From contig NC_134373.1 of assembly GCF_035582795.1 (NCBI RefSeq), positions 30,164,501-30,228,500 on the forward strand: a stretch of 64,000 bases of DNA, in the 5' to 3' direction. Below are positions 45,590 through 59,100 of this stretch, one piece after another. Position 1 is the first letter of the stretch, and every line of letters starts with the position of its first letter. The position numbers were made by a program, and so were the translations under genes. The notes under the pieces are model-generated. The model had not been told where the DNA came from. It searched no databases and saw only the letters and a program-made list of their open reading frames with translations. The stretch is from Mycteria americana. Its lineage: Eukaryota > Chordata > Aves > Ciconiiformes > Ciconiidae.

Positions 45590-47137
45590 TGCTTGGGAAC
45601 TGTAAATACCTATCTACAGGTGGCATGGATAAGATACCACTAAGGATATAGGGCTGGATTCATGAAAGGAAGTCTGTATTGACTCCCTTATCTTTTGCTT
45701 TGCATATCACACCTTCAAAATGTGAAAACAGAACTTTGAAACCATTTCTGGTATTCAACAAAACCCCTATGCCTACTTAAACTGATATGGGCTCCCTCTT
45801 CCCAGTGTCTTTCAAAACTAGAAACAGCTTCAGAACTTACAATCCTTCTGCTTGGTTATACAAAGTACTTTCATATTAACTTCCTAGTTTACTCTAATGT
45901 TTTTCTGAATATGTTTCTCTTGAACCTCTACTGGCCTTAACAAGCACAGATGTTCAGGTTCAAACATTTTTTCCACTGTTGCTGCCCTCCTTGATGTTGC
46001 AAACTGCAGAAAAGCTAGATGACATCTGGTAAAGGGTTTGAGTCTCCATCTTCTGTTAGTTGTCACTGATATTTCTTACACTGAAATCTGCTGGCTTCTT
46101 CCACACACTCCATGTAAGAAATAGCAACTGGCATTTGAGAGTCAACTCAAAACAAAATTTCTTCCATGTTCTGTTTAGTCAATACAGCATTCATGAATCA
46201 AGCCTATGGACTCAATTCAGACTTATTTAGGCAATGCAAAAATTGATATTTAAATACTGGCTAGATGCATTCCCCACTAGTCTGTCTTCTCATCCTTAAA
46301 TTAGTGGTATGGGGTGAGAAAATGACTGTAAGCCTTTCTTCAAAACGAATAATATTACCACCATCTCCTTGAAATGCTGTCCTGGGTTTCTTCCATGTAT
46401 TGTGGCTAGAGTTGATTACACTCACTCTATATCCATCATCCCTCCCCTCCCTGGTACTGGAGTAGTGAAAAATCAAAGTGTTGATTTCATCAGTTTTGTT
46501 TATATTGGAACACTTGTGATCATGTTGGAAAAGTGGGAACATCTGCATCTGTCTCTTGTCTTGCTGAAGATGAAAACTTTGAGTAAGGATGGGTCACATC
46601 ACACACAATCATGACTTGGAATAGGTGAGGCATACATGCTACCTCTCAGTGATTAGCTGGCTAGTGAGTTGTATGGTGTCAAAAAGCAAATGAAATTAAG
46701 CAGTTGCCATGTCCGTTACTCACTGTTAATTTTATATGTACTGTTTCTGATGCACAGCAACCTAGCACATGCAGATGGATGTTGAGTTTTGCTGTCAGTT
46801 ATGCAATGGTGGTCACATATTGGTCAACAAAACCCAGCCTAGAAATGGAAGAAAAATCAGTACTGAGCAGGTCCTCTTGTCAGCTGACTGAACTGAGCTT
46901 TCTGATGCAGTTTGAATTATGTGCAGTTGCCAAAAAGTACTTCTGTCACTGTTGTGGAAAGTAACTGTTTCTTCTGATTGTGGAGTCTCTTAATGAATTA
47001 TGGCTGTCTTCTGTTTTGAAGGAGTAGAGAGACTTAAAGTAGTGACTGTATCTTGCTTGTTAACTGGATGCTTAAAACAGTTACATGGTGAAAGGAATAT
47101 GCTATGTGGCTGTTCAATGAAGCACACTGCAGCACTA

Positions 47138-47143
47138 AATAAA
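47138..47143 (+). terminator. RALB: candidate poly(A) signal, proximal
   Basis: AATAAA about 1.55 kb after the stop codon, followed within 20 bases by a TGTTCTTTTT stretch that could act as the downstream element. Confidence 0.4.
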
Positions 47144-47404
47144 CAAATACTGTTCTTTTTGAGGTGAAGGAGTAGTGAATCCTGTTCAGTACTTACTATT
47201 GTAATTTGAGGTTGAAAAAACATTTTTTAACATGTACTAGATTGCTCTTGTGCATTCCACTTCTGAACTTTGAAAAAAGTAAGATGTATTAGATACCAGA
47301 ACCTCTGTTGGTCTGAGGTTTCACAGGGACTTATCACAAACTCATTGTCTTCCATAACTAGTTCAACTTGTCAGGCAACTCATTGGACTGAGGAAACTGT
47401 ACTA

Positions 47405-47410
47405 AATAAA
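47405..47410 (+). terminator. RALB: candidate poly(A) signal, distal
   Basis: AATAAA about 1.8 kb after the stop codon. It is followed by T-rich and GT-containing sequence (about 47425-47470), a slightly better context than the proximal signal. Confidence 0.45.
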
Positions 47411-47440
47411 AGGTGCTGTAATCTTCATTCTTGTCAAGTT

Positions 47441-50400
47441 AAATTTCTTCTTTGTTAATGTTATCTTGTATGCACAAAAAGAATGGTTAACCAATTCTGG
47501 AAATACTTATCTCTGAACAGTGTAACTGGTATTGCAAAGCCAACTTGACAATACAGTTTTGAAGCACAGGCTGGCAGCCTCCTGGCTTACAGAACTTGTA
47601 ATGTGAGCTGAATCACCTATGTCTAAAGCCTAAGCACCTAATGGGACACTTGGAGCTGTAACACTTCGCTAATGAAAGTTTCCTCTTGAGTTTCCACGGA
47701 TGAAGTCCATTTCTGAGTGCACATTATGCATAGAGCAAATGAATGTCTGCTTCTGGAGGAAGGCAACTCACTTAGGTTTGGTTTTAGTTGAGACCTAAAG
47801 GTTAAGTCCTTAATTAACCTAAAGGATAAACAACAGTTGAGTTCACATTACAAGCTGATCTAGGTCAAGCCCCTCTGAGGCAGATTGTAAAATGTGTCTA
47901 GCAAAACTGAATAAGCTTTCCTTGCTATATGAATAATGAACTCGGCAAAGCTCACAATGAGCAGCTCAGCTGTATTGGCTCAAGAGACTTGTATGCTTTG
48001 ACCTTTAATCTCTTTAGTCTTAAGTACCTGACAGCATTTTATAGGACAGATGAATTTCTACTCAGAAGTGAGTCTGCCACTGGGGTTCTTACAGTCCATG
48101 TGCTGTTCTCACTCAGGTTATTTTTTTTTTTTTTTCAACTGATAAAGCTCCACCACTGAGGTGGACTTACTTGGAAGAAGGTGCTTGCTGTTTCATGGCT
48201 TGATACTGCATCTCTTCATTGTTCTGTGCTTGTCACCTTTTCCAGAAAGGCTAGGCCTGGAGACTAAATACAGCACCTCTTCAGTATTCCTCTTCTGTAC
48301 TTGTGGCAAACTTCAGTTTAGCTTTCCAGTTACAGCTGAAAACATGATAGCCAAGGTAGCTGCCTTGTTTGCTTGCCCACTGTTATGAAGTATTCTGACT
48401 GGTACCAGGAAGGCAATAAAACTGCTCCCTGAACCAGAATCCTGTTGCCTCCACCTCATGGTGGCAGTGCCTGAATGCATACCCTTCTAAATAGGGGCAA
48501 TACAATTTGAGGGTCCTTGAATGACTTCCAGGTGTGCTTCACTGGACATCAATGGACATCAACATCAGGTGGGTTGACTAGAGTGAATAAAAATGGCATA
48601 GAGAAATGCTTCCTTTGGACTTGAGGGTTTCCTGTGAGCAGAGTAAAGGGAGCTTTGACTTCTAATCTAAATGAGTACTTGCAGATCAGGCACATCAGAC
48701 AAGGAGGACTTCTGCAAGAGGGGGGGTGTGTGGCTGCCTGCTGGCCATACTGTGTAGCTGGGACAACTGAAATCTGTATTGAAGCTGACATATTCTAGCA
48801 GCCTTTGCATGTTAGGTAATTAAAGACCAAGACTTCTCTTCATCAGTATAATTTGCTCTTAAATCTTTCTGGAGCATGGCTGTAGGCAAGTAACTGGATA
48901 TTTGAAGCTGGACGTCATGCAAGACTTGACTATGCACTTGCACTTAAGCATTCAAATTTTATTCTGTGTAACGGCTTAACATAGTCAGGGAGCTGTTTAC
49001 CGCAGTATGTAATCTTCCATATGTGGCTTAGGTGTGGGTATTCAAGTGTTCCAACCTTCCTTCTGGTTTGAGCTAACATGCATGAGACAAGCTCCCATTA
49101 TAACAGAGGCAAAGTCATTATATGAAATTCCACTTAAAAAAGCAGGTTAAACTCCAGGATTGCAAAGGCAGACTGGATTCCTCTTTTCTTAGAGGAGCAT
49201 CTCTCCAGGTGAAAGTACAGATGCAGCATGAAGTGCATCTTCAATGACTTGTGCCGTATGTGTTTTATACAGACTAATATGCCTCTACTGCAATTTCCAG
49301 GCGAACACTTGGCTCGAAGAGAAAGATGTATGTGTACATTTACTGGGCATTAAACTTCAGTAAGATGTTAATAGCCATCTGAAGTTCCAGTTGAATCCTA
49401 TCTGGCTAATATAATGCTTAAGAATACTTTAGGTCTAAGGCACAAAGCTGCAATCTGGAATGTAGTAAGAGGTGAGGGGAAATGCATCTAACTAAAAGCT
49501 CATCAAGATTGTTTTTTAAAGATTTCCAAAGTGTTAACCCAGTACTTGGGGTTGACAGGTCTATCAATTCTTGCTCAAAAAGAGGATACTGTTTATTAAT
49601 TCAACTCAGAGCTTCTGTAGACAGAAGCTTTCTTTAATTGCTATAAGCATGTGTTGCAATGTTCACCTCTTGTTGACTTTATAGTTGGGAGAAGGAGGGA
49701 AGAGGAACAAAAAAGCTATGATTTTCACCATAATCTCCACACTTCATGGGAATGGCAGGTGTTCCTCTGGGGAGGGGAAGGTGTTATCTCTAACACCAAG
49801 AAAGAGGTTTAGCATAGAGGAAGTGATTGTGATAGCAAGATTTAATAAAACTGCCTCTAAACTATGTATACTATACAATGTAAATTCTTGGTTTTTTCTT
49901 ACATAGCTTCAGAGCTTTGTCTCTAACTTGCACAAATATTTTTAATGTCTATAAAACTGGTCACTTTTCATTATCATGCTAATACAACTGATTTGTATTA
50001 CTATTGATAATAAAAAGAAAAACGGGTATAATATTTGTTTGTTATTGATTTTTATAGCATTCTAAAAGCATGTCTAATCCCCAAATTCTTGAAGCAGGCA
50101 ACAGCTGACTTTCAGTGTCTGGAACTAACCTTCGTATCAAACCTGTAACATGATTGTATTGCAGACTGTGGGAAGGGAGGGGAGGAGAAGGTGACTGAGG
50201 ACCCCGTCATTGGTTTTCCTGAAATGGGCTGCATCTGTTTCAGGACTGAACTGGAACAGTATTTTAATTTATTCATAGTTAACTTTCCACAACCTAATTG
50301 GATCAGAGAGCTTGTATCAAGTGTGTGAATGACAGAGCTGCTTTCCTCTTTCTTCGGTCAGTCTTGTGGCTCAAATAACAGAATAAGCAACATTGTGTGG

Positions 50401-53400
50401 AAATATTGATCCTTAGTCTCCTGCTTGTGCCAGAGTCCATTCTCTGTTGGTTTGTGATGAAAAAACTGTAGCAGAGAAGCTGAGATGCCTCTGAGGCAGG
50501 ATGGTTCAGGACAGATTCACTGCACTGTTATGCCACTTAGTTCGGTGTGGCATAGAAATGGGATTCACAGTAAACTTTGGGTGCAGTTTTTGCTACCCCT
50601 GCCATACAAGTTGGAAGCAGAACATTCCCTAGCTGATGACTTCTGGCTGAGGATAACAGCAATCTACATCATCTTGTTTAGATGGTGTTTGCCCTGTGTT
50701 TCAGTTTGCCATGATGGTTTATGTAGCTGTCCTTTCCAGTGAAGTCATTTTTTAAAATATTCTGCAACAGAGAAAGGGTAGCATGAAAAGTGTTGTGTAG
50801 GAGGCAGGAGAGGGTTCTCAGCACTGCTGTATTACATAGCTGTACTCAAAGCCCAGAACGGCACCCGTTTCTTCAGATATTCTGTGGATGCTTGTGACAA
50901 ACAAGTCTTCCTTAACTTGCAGCAGGATGAAACTGGAGAATGATTGCACATAACATAGCTTGGCTTCTGCCTTCATACTTGCCTGTGTTCTGCCCCAGAC
51001 AGAACAGTTAACTAGTGTGTGGTTTCTTCTGTGTGCTAAATGCTCTCCGGGTCCTGGGATGGTACAGGCACCTCTTCCTGAGAACTGTTGGCTCCATCTT
51101 GTGGCTTTAAGAGTTAGAAGCTCTACCATGGAGAGGGGCTGTTCAACATGCTCAGACGAGCATACAAGTAGCTGCTATTAATCTGCTACCTGAATTACAC
51201 GTAGAAATCCACACTAACTAGATTCTTCTGGTCTCGTTGCTCTGCCGTATGATTCTCTCATGCAGTAGGAGACCTGATTCTAAATTAAAATTTTCCTTTT
51301 GCATGCAAATGCTAATGTTAATTCTTGCCTAAACATTCTAGTGTGCAGCAGGACACCCAATTTCTCATGAGGATGGTGGCTTTACGATTTCTATGGCATT
51401 AAACCAGTTTGCATTGCAAGTGTAAGTTTGTTCTGCTCACTGAGCACTGATTTGCATGCCAGAAAGAATACTTATTGTTCCATGGGACTGTGCAGTACTT
51501 CACAAAACATTTTGTTTCTAAGGGTGACTAAAGATGCTGTTTTTTCTTTGCAATATAAAGCCTTAATTGGGGGGGGGGGGGGGGGGGGGAATATCCTATT
51601 TAAAAAAATCTTTTTCCCTGCTCCTCAGTCTCTTCTCCCCCCAAACTACAAACTACTTAGTGTCTATTGTGAGAATACGAGGGAAATACCAGCAAATGGC
51701 CCCTTAAGCATTGTAACTCCAAAGGGGTTGGAGGTAAAATGCTGAGGTGAGACTGGGACCATATGCTCTGCAGTTGCCTTCCTGATAAAGCTGATTAATC
51801 TCCAGAGTTTACAGTAAGTTCCCTTCAATGAGCTTTGTTACTTGGCTTTGAGGCAGAATCATGTTTTTGATATAATCAGAGTTTATAGAGTTTGTTTTTA
51901 AAGTCTAGTATTCAGGGTATCAGAGGCTTTATGCATGTTGGCTTCATAGGCCAAATACCAGAATTCAAGGACAAACTTGTGCATACATGTAGCATTGAGA
52001 GACAAGGAAAGCTACTCCCTACTGTTTAATAGTGCTCTGTTTTGGTTTTAAAAGGAAAACACATACAACAAACTGAGCTTGGTGTTTGGATGAGTGTTTC
52101 TCAACCTGTGGTCTGTAAGAGTGCTCTGTAACATGATTACCCTCCCCACAAAACGATGGCGTTACACTTCTATAGGTGTAAACAAGGAAAACAACTGTGG
52201 ACTGGGGGAAGGAGTAATTATCTAAAAAATAGCCAAGTTCTTTCTTGCTCCTAAATGAAAACCATCATGGCAACATTGCCCAAGATAGACTGCAGTTTCA
52301 CTCCTAAAAGTTTGTCTGGCTCTTCAATTTTAGAAGAGCTGATGAGAACCTGAGAGAGGTGGTCCTGGCCAGACACAGGCCTCCCTGACAGAAGGATCCT
52401 TGCTTGGAGTGACAGGATTCAGAAACCAGAAGTTAAAACTTTGTTTCCTGCTTGGGAGGTGGAGCTATGAAAACCAAAGCCTACCAGGTTGCTGAACAAA
52501 TATCTGCAGGGTGGACTACATGTTTGCTTTTAAATATGGCTATTCTCCTAGTTAGCACCTTGGTCTTGGCTGTGGAAGAACCTCTTTCACTCTGGGGTCT
52601 CTGTTTTCATTTTTTAAATTTTTTTTTTTAGGCCTGCTTGGCTCTTTGTCCTTAGATGTTCATCTTTACCCCTAGGGTTTCAAATATTCCTAGTTCTACT
52701 CCATTTCAGACAGCTTAACTAAACATGAGCCCTTCTTCCCTTTCAGTCCTGGTGACTGTACTCCAATTAGGTGCTGAGCAGTGCCACGGGATGACAGGCA
52801 CTCGCGTCCCCAACTACGGTCAGCTGCCCGGTTCCAGCTCTGAATACTGCAGGACAACAGAGTGAATCAGACTATGGGAAGAGCAACTACCCACAGAAGA
52901 ATTATGAGCACTAGGAGAGCTGGACACTTCAGACTTTGCTAATGAGAGCTGCTTCCTACCTGAGGAACAGCAGCAGAGCAAGTGATTCACCTATTCCTGC
53001 AGCCAGGTTAGAGCTTTTTATGTGGTACCTTGAGTAAATCCATTTGAGCGATGATGGTAGTGCAGCAAACAGTTGTGGAGCAGAGGGTAACACCATGCCT
53101 GTTTTGAGCTGTTTTGATTTGCCTTCCCCCCGCCCCTTCTCCTCCCTGAACAGCATGGAGGGAGCAGGGCAGGCAGAGCTTCTCCTGCGTGGGAATAAAG
53201 GCCACATTTGCAGCTTTGCCTCAGGAGCTTGAAAACCATAAGTCAGGCCTCCAGAACTACATTTGGTTTAGAAATAATGAGATGCTTTAGAAAATGAACT
53301 TGGAGTTCTCTTTCACAGTCTCTTTGTTTCCAAGCCTTTTGAGTGCACTTGCTTCATGTTTGCAAGCTTTCTTTCTTCAACAATGATGGTAGACGTATTT

Positions 53401-55480
53401 TTTTCAGTGAAAACAAAGATGTTCTTATGCTTGCTGATTCCAGCACCTGGGGCATAAATTTTCAAATATTGTGGCATTTGGAGAGGAGTGGAGGCAGGAG
53501 ACGCAAAACGCTCAACTTTAAGCCCCGTTTCCGCTGGATCACCATCCTCCGCAGTAGGAATCTGAAGGATTGCAAAAGCTGAAGCATAAGGACCCCCTGT
53601 TGGTGGTCCCAGTGTCTGTCTTGGCAGCTTGCCAGGAGCCCAAGGGATGCACTTAATTTTCTTTATTCATTAGCATATTTTTAATCAAACCCATCAAACC
53701 ACAATGTTTCCACATGTCTCTCCCATAGCAGATGAACAAAAATAGGTCAGTGCTCAAATGCACCTTTAACACACTGCAGTTCTGTAGTTCACTCCTCTTC
53801 TATAGTTGCAGTTGGAGGACAGCAAACGACCTGTCTTCTGCACCTGGTGAAAACTTGTGATGAAGACGACTTCACTTGTCTCCTGAAAGAAGAAAGCATG
53901 TGGAGTTTGTCCGTGATACAGACTGCTTTCCATCCGCTGCCCAGTCAGAGGGCAGGAAAAGCTGCATCTGAATCCTCTCCAACTTAGCTTCAAGTTTACA
54001 GCATTTGTTTAATGTTAATTTCTAGTGAATAATCAAGCAGGTGCAATGTCCAGGGCTGAATTCCCTGGCCCTAATGAAGTTTCAAGACTGCTTACACCTA
54101 GTTTAATAATAGGCTTTTTACATTCTTGTCACCTGTAACCTACCTTCATATACCTCATGCTGCCAACCCATCTCTAGCCAGGCAAGGAAAATGTTGCAGT
54201 GTTGAGATCATGTTCACACTTGCAGCTGAGACGTGTCTTGCCTTGTTTCTTATCTCTGAATTGTTCATAACAAGAGCTAAGTAAAAATTACTCTTCATGT
54301 TTTTTACATGAGCTTTCAAAGTTGGTTACAGTGTTCTGGGTGGGGTGAATATTGCATCAACACCAAGTTAAAACTTATCTTTTGTTCTTTTTTGGAAAGA
54401 AATGGGCATATAGGTTCCAGGGGAACAGTCTTCCCCGTGAGACAAAAATCGGGTAAAATCCAAGGTATTAAATACGTTTGGCGCATTTGAAATGCAAGTC
54501 TGACAAAGGGATACATGCTTTACTTTCTGTTCTCTTTCTTTCTTCCTAAAAAACCCAGGACTTTGAGTTAAACAAATTGATGAAGACCTATCCTGAACAT
54601 AGAAATTGGAATGGGCTCACAGCCTATTCCTAGCTGTGGAAAGCCTAAGGAAGCGAAAGGTGAAAAGCTCTGCAGCATCCAGGCCTGTTTCCAAGCAGCC
54701 CAAACTCTCCTGGTAACCCTTTCTTGCTGGCAACGCCATCACCCCGGACAGGCTGCAGCAAGTGACACGCATGGAGCAACCCCTGCTTCCCTCTGCTGCC
54801 GGCAGGTTCTCCTTTTCGGTCGTCACGGGCTTCTTTGCAGTTCCTCTTGTTCTGAGAGCTAACCCAAGGGGTGAGGGTAGGAAAGGTGTCTTAGCAAGAT
54901 TGTTAATTTTGGCTTCCTAGTTAAAAGTGCTAGGCATTTCCTACTAGCAAGGCCTTTTGCATGTATTTTTGTGTCAGAAGCCCAAAACCAGAATATAACC
55001 TCTAAAGCCTGGAAGTCCATAGTGAGAAGATAGTCTTCTCTGCTGTGTACTGGGTGGTCTCTGCTAAATAACAAAACGTCCCAGCCATGGGGATGGGGAC
55101 CTGTTTACTCCTTCCTTGTTGCATGCCTGTAATAGTTCATAGCAGCAGTCATGTTACAGGCAAATACTCAGCTTCTATCCATTTACTTTTCTATTCATTC
55201 AGCTCCTCTACTTCTGCTGTAAGAACAGTCTCCATCGACTGCTATCAATCACTTGTTTACTTTCAAGTCTTAATACATACAGTTAAGTGTTTGCCTTGTC
55301 TAAATCCACCCCTACTTACACCTGTATTCATTTATTGTTCTTTAACAGCTACTGTTAAACAAATTCAGCCCTGTTACCTAGACAGAAGATAAGTTACAGC
55401 AGGACCACTTTTGCTACAGGCTCAATCCTGCAAGTTTGTGCCTTGTCACTTACAGAGGGGGAAGAGTCACTGGGCAACTC
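47441..55480. other. intergenic downstream of RALB, no gene recognised
   Basis: AT-rich sequence with T-runs (48119-48135), an alternative AATAAA at 48415 and the G tract at 51569. Open frames are short, and none has recognisable domains or paired splice sites. If RALB transcripts extend past 47.44 kb the first kilobase would be 3' UTR. Confidence 0.6.
51569..51589. repeat. poly(G) tract, 21 bases
   Basis: Twenty-one consecutive G residues, the longest G homopolymer in the window. The tract makes a run of glycines in the overlapping 105-codon + strand frame, which is not a credible protein. Confidence 0.9.
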
Positions 55481-56180
55481 TAACTCGTGATCTCTCTGCT
55501 CTCCTGTAATGCCCACTCTTTGGGCAGACCTGGATCTGTACAGTGTTTATCGCACAGTGGTTCGGACTCTGGGGGAGCTCCATCTGCTATTGCTTTGTGG
55601 ACTGCTAGCATGGCAACGGCAGCGATGTTTCGGTTTGGGGGAAGCAGACTTACAAAAGGTCTTGGACATCACTGCGGAGCGTTGCAATGCCTGTTCTTGG
55701 CAGCCACCACAAACTCCAGATCTTTGCCTTTTGTAGTGAAGCTTCCTGTGCCATCTGCCACCTCAAAATGGCAGCCACCAAAACCAAGAGGCTGCTTTGC
55801 TGCCTCAGCAAGCGTTGGGGAACACAGCCTCTTAAATCTACCTTGCCTGGGGGGCAGAGGATCCCTTGGGCTTCACAGTTTAGGCTCTCTCTTGGCTTTC
55901 TTCCAGGCACAGAGTGTGGGTCCGTTCTTGCAAGGGAAAGGCAGGGTGGTTGGCAGCGTGGTGGTGTTTTGTATATACTACGCTCGGCGCTCAAAAGGCT
56001 AGTGCCGAACACGGGGAATTTCACATGGCTCCATTCCCTTCTGCCCCAGGGAGTGCGTACGTCTCCTCTCCCAGCAGAGTGCACTTACCAGGGCATGCTC
56101 TGTGCCAGGGAGGGGACTGCCTCTGTCCTCTTAGAGCTGGTCTCATGTGAATTGGGTAATTCCAGATATTTTGGCTAGCA
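55481..56180. other. GC-richer segment with overlapping long ORFs, unidentified
   Basis: Three frames stay open together (+ 171 codons at 55487-56002, + 163 codons at 55687-56178, - 144 codons at 55650-56084). Simultaneous openness in several frames reflects base composition more than coding. The peptides show no domain, and no good splice sites bracket them. It could be a decayed repeat or a regulatory element. Confidence 0.35.
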
Positions 56181-59100
56181 GGGTGGGAAGCAGGGAGGCC
56201 TTGTGCCTCTCTGAACTGTCTACCTAGAGAGCTGTGGGATCGTGTTCCCTTTGATCACGCACTGACTCAACTGGGGGCTTGGAGAGTGCTCCTGTCCCAG
56301 CACGGCCCCATAGCCTGCTCCTTCTGAGAAGACCTGGCCTGCCCCTCATGCTCCTCGGAATTCCTGTCAGAAAGGGAAGCGGACTGAGCCCAGCTCTTCT
56401 TTCATGAACCGTTAGACTACTGACTAAATTAAGGTACGAATAAAAATAGCCTACGCCCATCCCCTCCACCCACCTTGAGCTCTTTTAGAAAAAGGGAAGA
56501 AAAAAAAATATATTTATTGCTGCATTTTTGGACACCTGATCTGGAAGGTGGGCAGACTGAAAACACCTGCTGCACCGAGTCGTTAGGGAAGAAAGTCAGA
56601 GATGTTCATCTAGTCATTGCAAGGGACCGAAGTCCGAGACGGATGCTGCAGGCTTTACAAGGCTTAGAGGCTTTTGGCTTGCCACTAAAGCCAGTGACAG
56701 GCACCTGGGTATCTTGATTATATCATCGTGGAAGTCACTACCACATCAGATGCTCGAGGTTTCTTCACATTTTGCTATGACATAAGTGATTTTAACATAT
56801 AAAGTCAATTAACGGGAGGAGGAATTCAGCATCAGTTAAAAACACAGATTTGAAGTTGCACTAGCAGAAGTTGAATAAGGCAAAGCAGCGCCTTCTGTCT
56901 CTTTGAGCTTTTTCCTGACCTGCGTGCACAACATGGTTTGTACCGGGAGTGACAGGGAGTGGACATACAACAACCATTTCCCCCAAGTGGAAACTGTGTG
57001 CAACGGCCTCATTTCTCATGAGATTTGTCCAAGTAGTTCATCATGCTGTGGTCAATTTACTTTGTTGCCATCCAGGAAATACAGGTAAATAGCATGCAAT
57101 CATACTGGTGATATTTAACAAAATATTCCTTTCCATTGTCACTGCACACCATTGGCTTCTCTAGTGTCCATTTTGTGGTAGGGGAAATGCTCTGACCCAA
57201 GGAACACCTAAGAAAATGAAGCAAGAGCCCTTAGAAATGCAGTGTGAGCCATCATACCTAATGCTTGCTTTTTATGTCATGATGAGACTATCTTCCCCCT
57301 GCTCTCCCTCCCCACCCCCTCCAATACAGGGGCACTGTGATGCCTAAATAATTGATTATCTTAAATTTCCCCTAACCCTGACATCTGGAAAGAGCTGTGG
57401 CTGTACAAAATACCACCTATTGCTAATTCTTTATACAGCCCTAGCACCTCTCACCCTGAAGGACCAGACCCCTTGAACTCTGGACCATGATACCTTCCCA
57501 TTCCCCCCAAAAGGCCACAGTAAATGAGGTCTTCTTAGGAGAAGTCCAGCTGCGTGATAGCAGCTGCTGCCTTATGCTCCCCTAAAGGGAAAGAGGGGCC
57601 TGTTTTGGGGTGTGATGGGACCAACTGGCTGCAAGCCTTGCATTTGCTCTGTCTCAGTGCCCTTCGCTGCTCTTGGAGAGGTGGCCCAGCAGAAGAGGGT
57701 CCCAAAGGATGTGCAGCAGCCAAATACAGCCTCTGCTGGAGCACAAATTTGTGCACGATTCAGAGCAAGTACCACTTTACAATAGCCTCTAGTAAAGAGG
57801 AGCTGCGGAGAATAAAACAACTAATTGGGTCTGCGTCAGGACGCTTAGTACCCATGCTGAAATTTGGCCAAGGGAATGAAGCTCACACCTTTCACTGTTG
57901 CACACAAATAAACCAATATTTCCAAGGGATCTTTCACAACCAGCATTGGTGAGGATTTATCATGCATAATGTCCAAACCTGAATGCACCTGGCTCCAGTA
58001 TGGGATCATTGATGATTGTTTTTTTGGTTTTGGGGTTTTTTTTAATATTCCATTTTCAGCTGGAAATTACTGATGTGACCAAAGTCCGATTCCCTTCAGC
58101 AGTTTCTCCCTTCCTCCCCCCACCTTTTCGCACTCCCTGAGGTCTGACCATCTGGAAATCCTCCTCCACCTCTTCATCATGTGTGAATTTCCACCTAGGG
58201 CTGAAAGTGTCACTGTACTAAAGTGTGATGCATTAACACATTGAGGCAGAAAGCAGAGGGGAGTTGGGGATTATAACACTTCATGACCCACTCCGCAGTT
58301 GCTCTATGATTTAATCATCTTTATCAGCTTGTATCCTTTCCTTTGTATCCCTGTATTTTTCCCTGTATCCTTTATTAAAATATTCCCGTAATTAAAAAAA
58401 CTCTACACAAACAAGTAAAGTGCAGTACCTTGTCTTGAGACTAGGATCAACTGAAAAAAGGCAAATGTCTCAAGGAGAACATGCCTCACTCAAGGAAGCT
58501 GGGGGACCTAGACTGCTCTTTCACAATGAAGCTCACTAATTATCCATATCTCCTATTGCATATTGCAAACTTGGAGTTCTTTCCTGCCAAGCCTCGTGCA
58601 CATGATCTGAGCAATTGTAATTTTTATTTTTATACATATATAAAGTATAAGCAGTAATAATGCTACCTTGTACAGAAATGAAACCAAGCCCTACAAACTA
58701 TGTGCTGTGTTGGTTTATCCTTTCGGCAGAGTGGAATGGAAAATTCACTAGTTTGGAAGTCGGTTAGCTGCCTAGCCTCCTTCTATCTAAATACTGAGGC
58801 TTATTATGCTTCAAATAAATATATATATATATATATTTCTTTTGTGGCTTGGTTGCTGTAATCATCTTGCATGTAATAATGTTACTAGCCTCAGGGCTAT
58901 ATTTATTAAGATTTTAATTTAAAATCTTTCTGTCCTTCAGCATTTAAACAGAGGAAAACCCCATCTGGAGTAGCCAAAAAAAAAAAAAAGGTTCATCCTT
59001 TTCTTTTTCATGTTTTCCCTCCCCTAGGCCCTCTCTCTCATCTTTTAAGCAAAAAAACGAGAACAACGCACTTTCCTGTTGTAGCTCTGCACCCTCCTAA

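Larger units (their letters stand above)
45590..47440 (+). other. RALB: RALB 3' UTR (end approximate)
   Basis: AT-rich sequence without a conserved frame follows the RALB stop codon. Canonical AATAAA signals occur at 47138-47143 and 47405-47410. The second is followed by T- and GT-rich sequence, as expected for cleavage. This gives a UTR of roughly 1.55-1.85 kb, in line with the size I recall for mammalian RALB. A longer form could use the AATAAA at 48415-48420. Confidence 0.5.

Noticed and set aside
49610..49629. Near-palindrome AGCTTCTGTAGACAGAAGCT
   Set aside because: Nine-base arms are expected by chance in 64 kb, with no supporting context.
51428..51745. 105-codon + strand ORF with a glycine run
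   Set aside because: The glycines are the poly(G) tract. No domain, no splice context.
52086..52125. TGTTTCTCAACCTGTGG, resembling a hAT terminal repeat
   Set aside because: I could not find a matching inverted end within several hundred bases.
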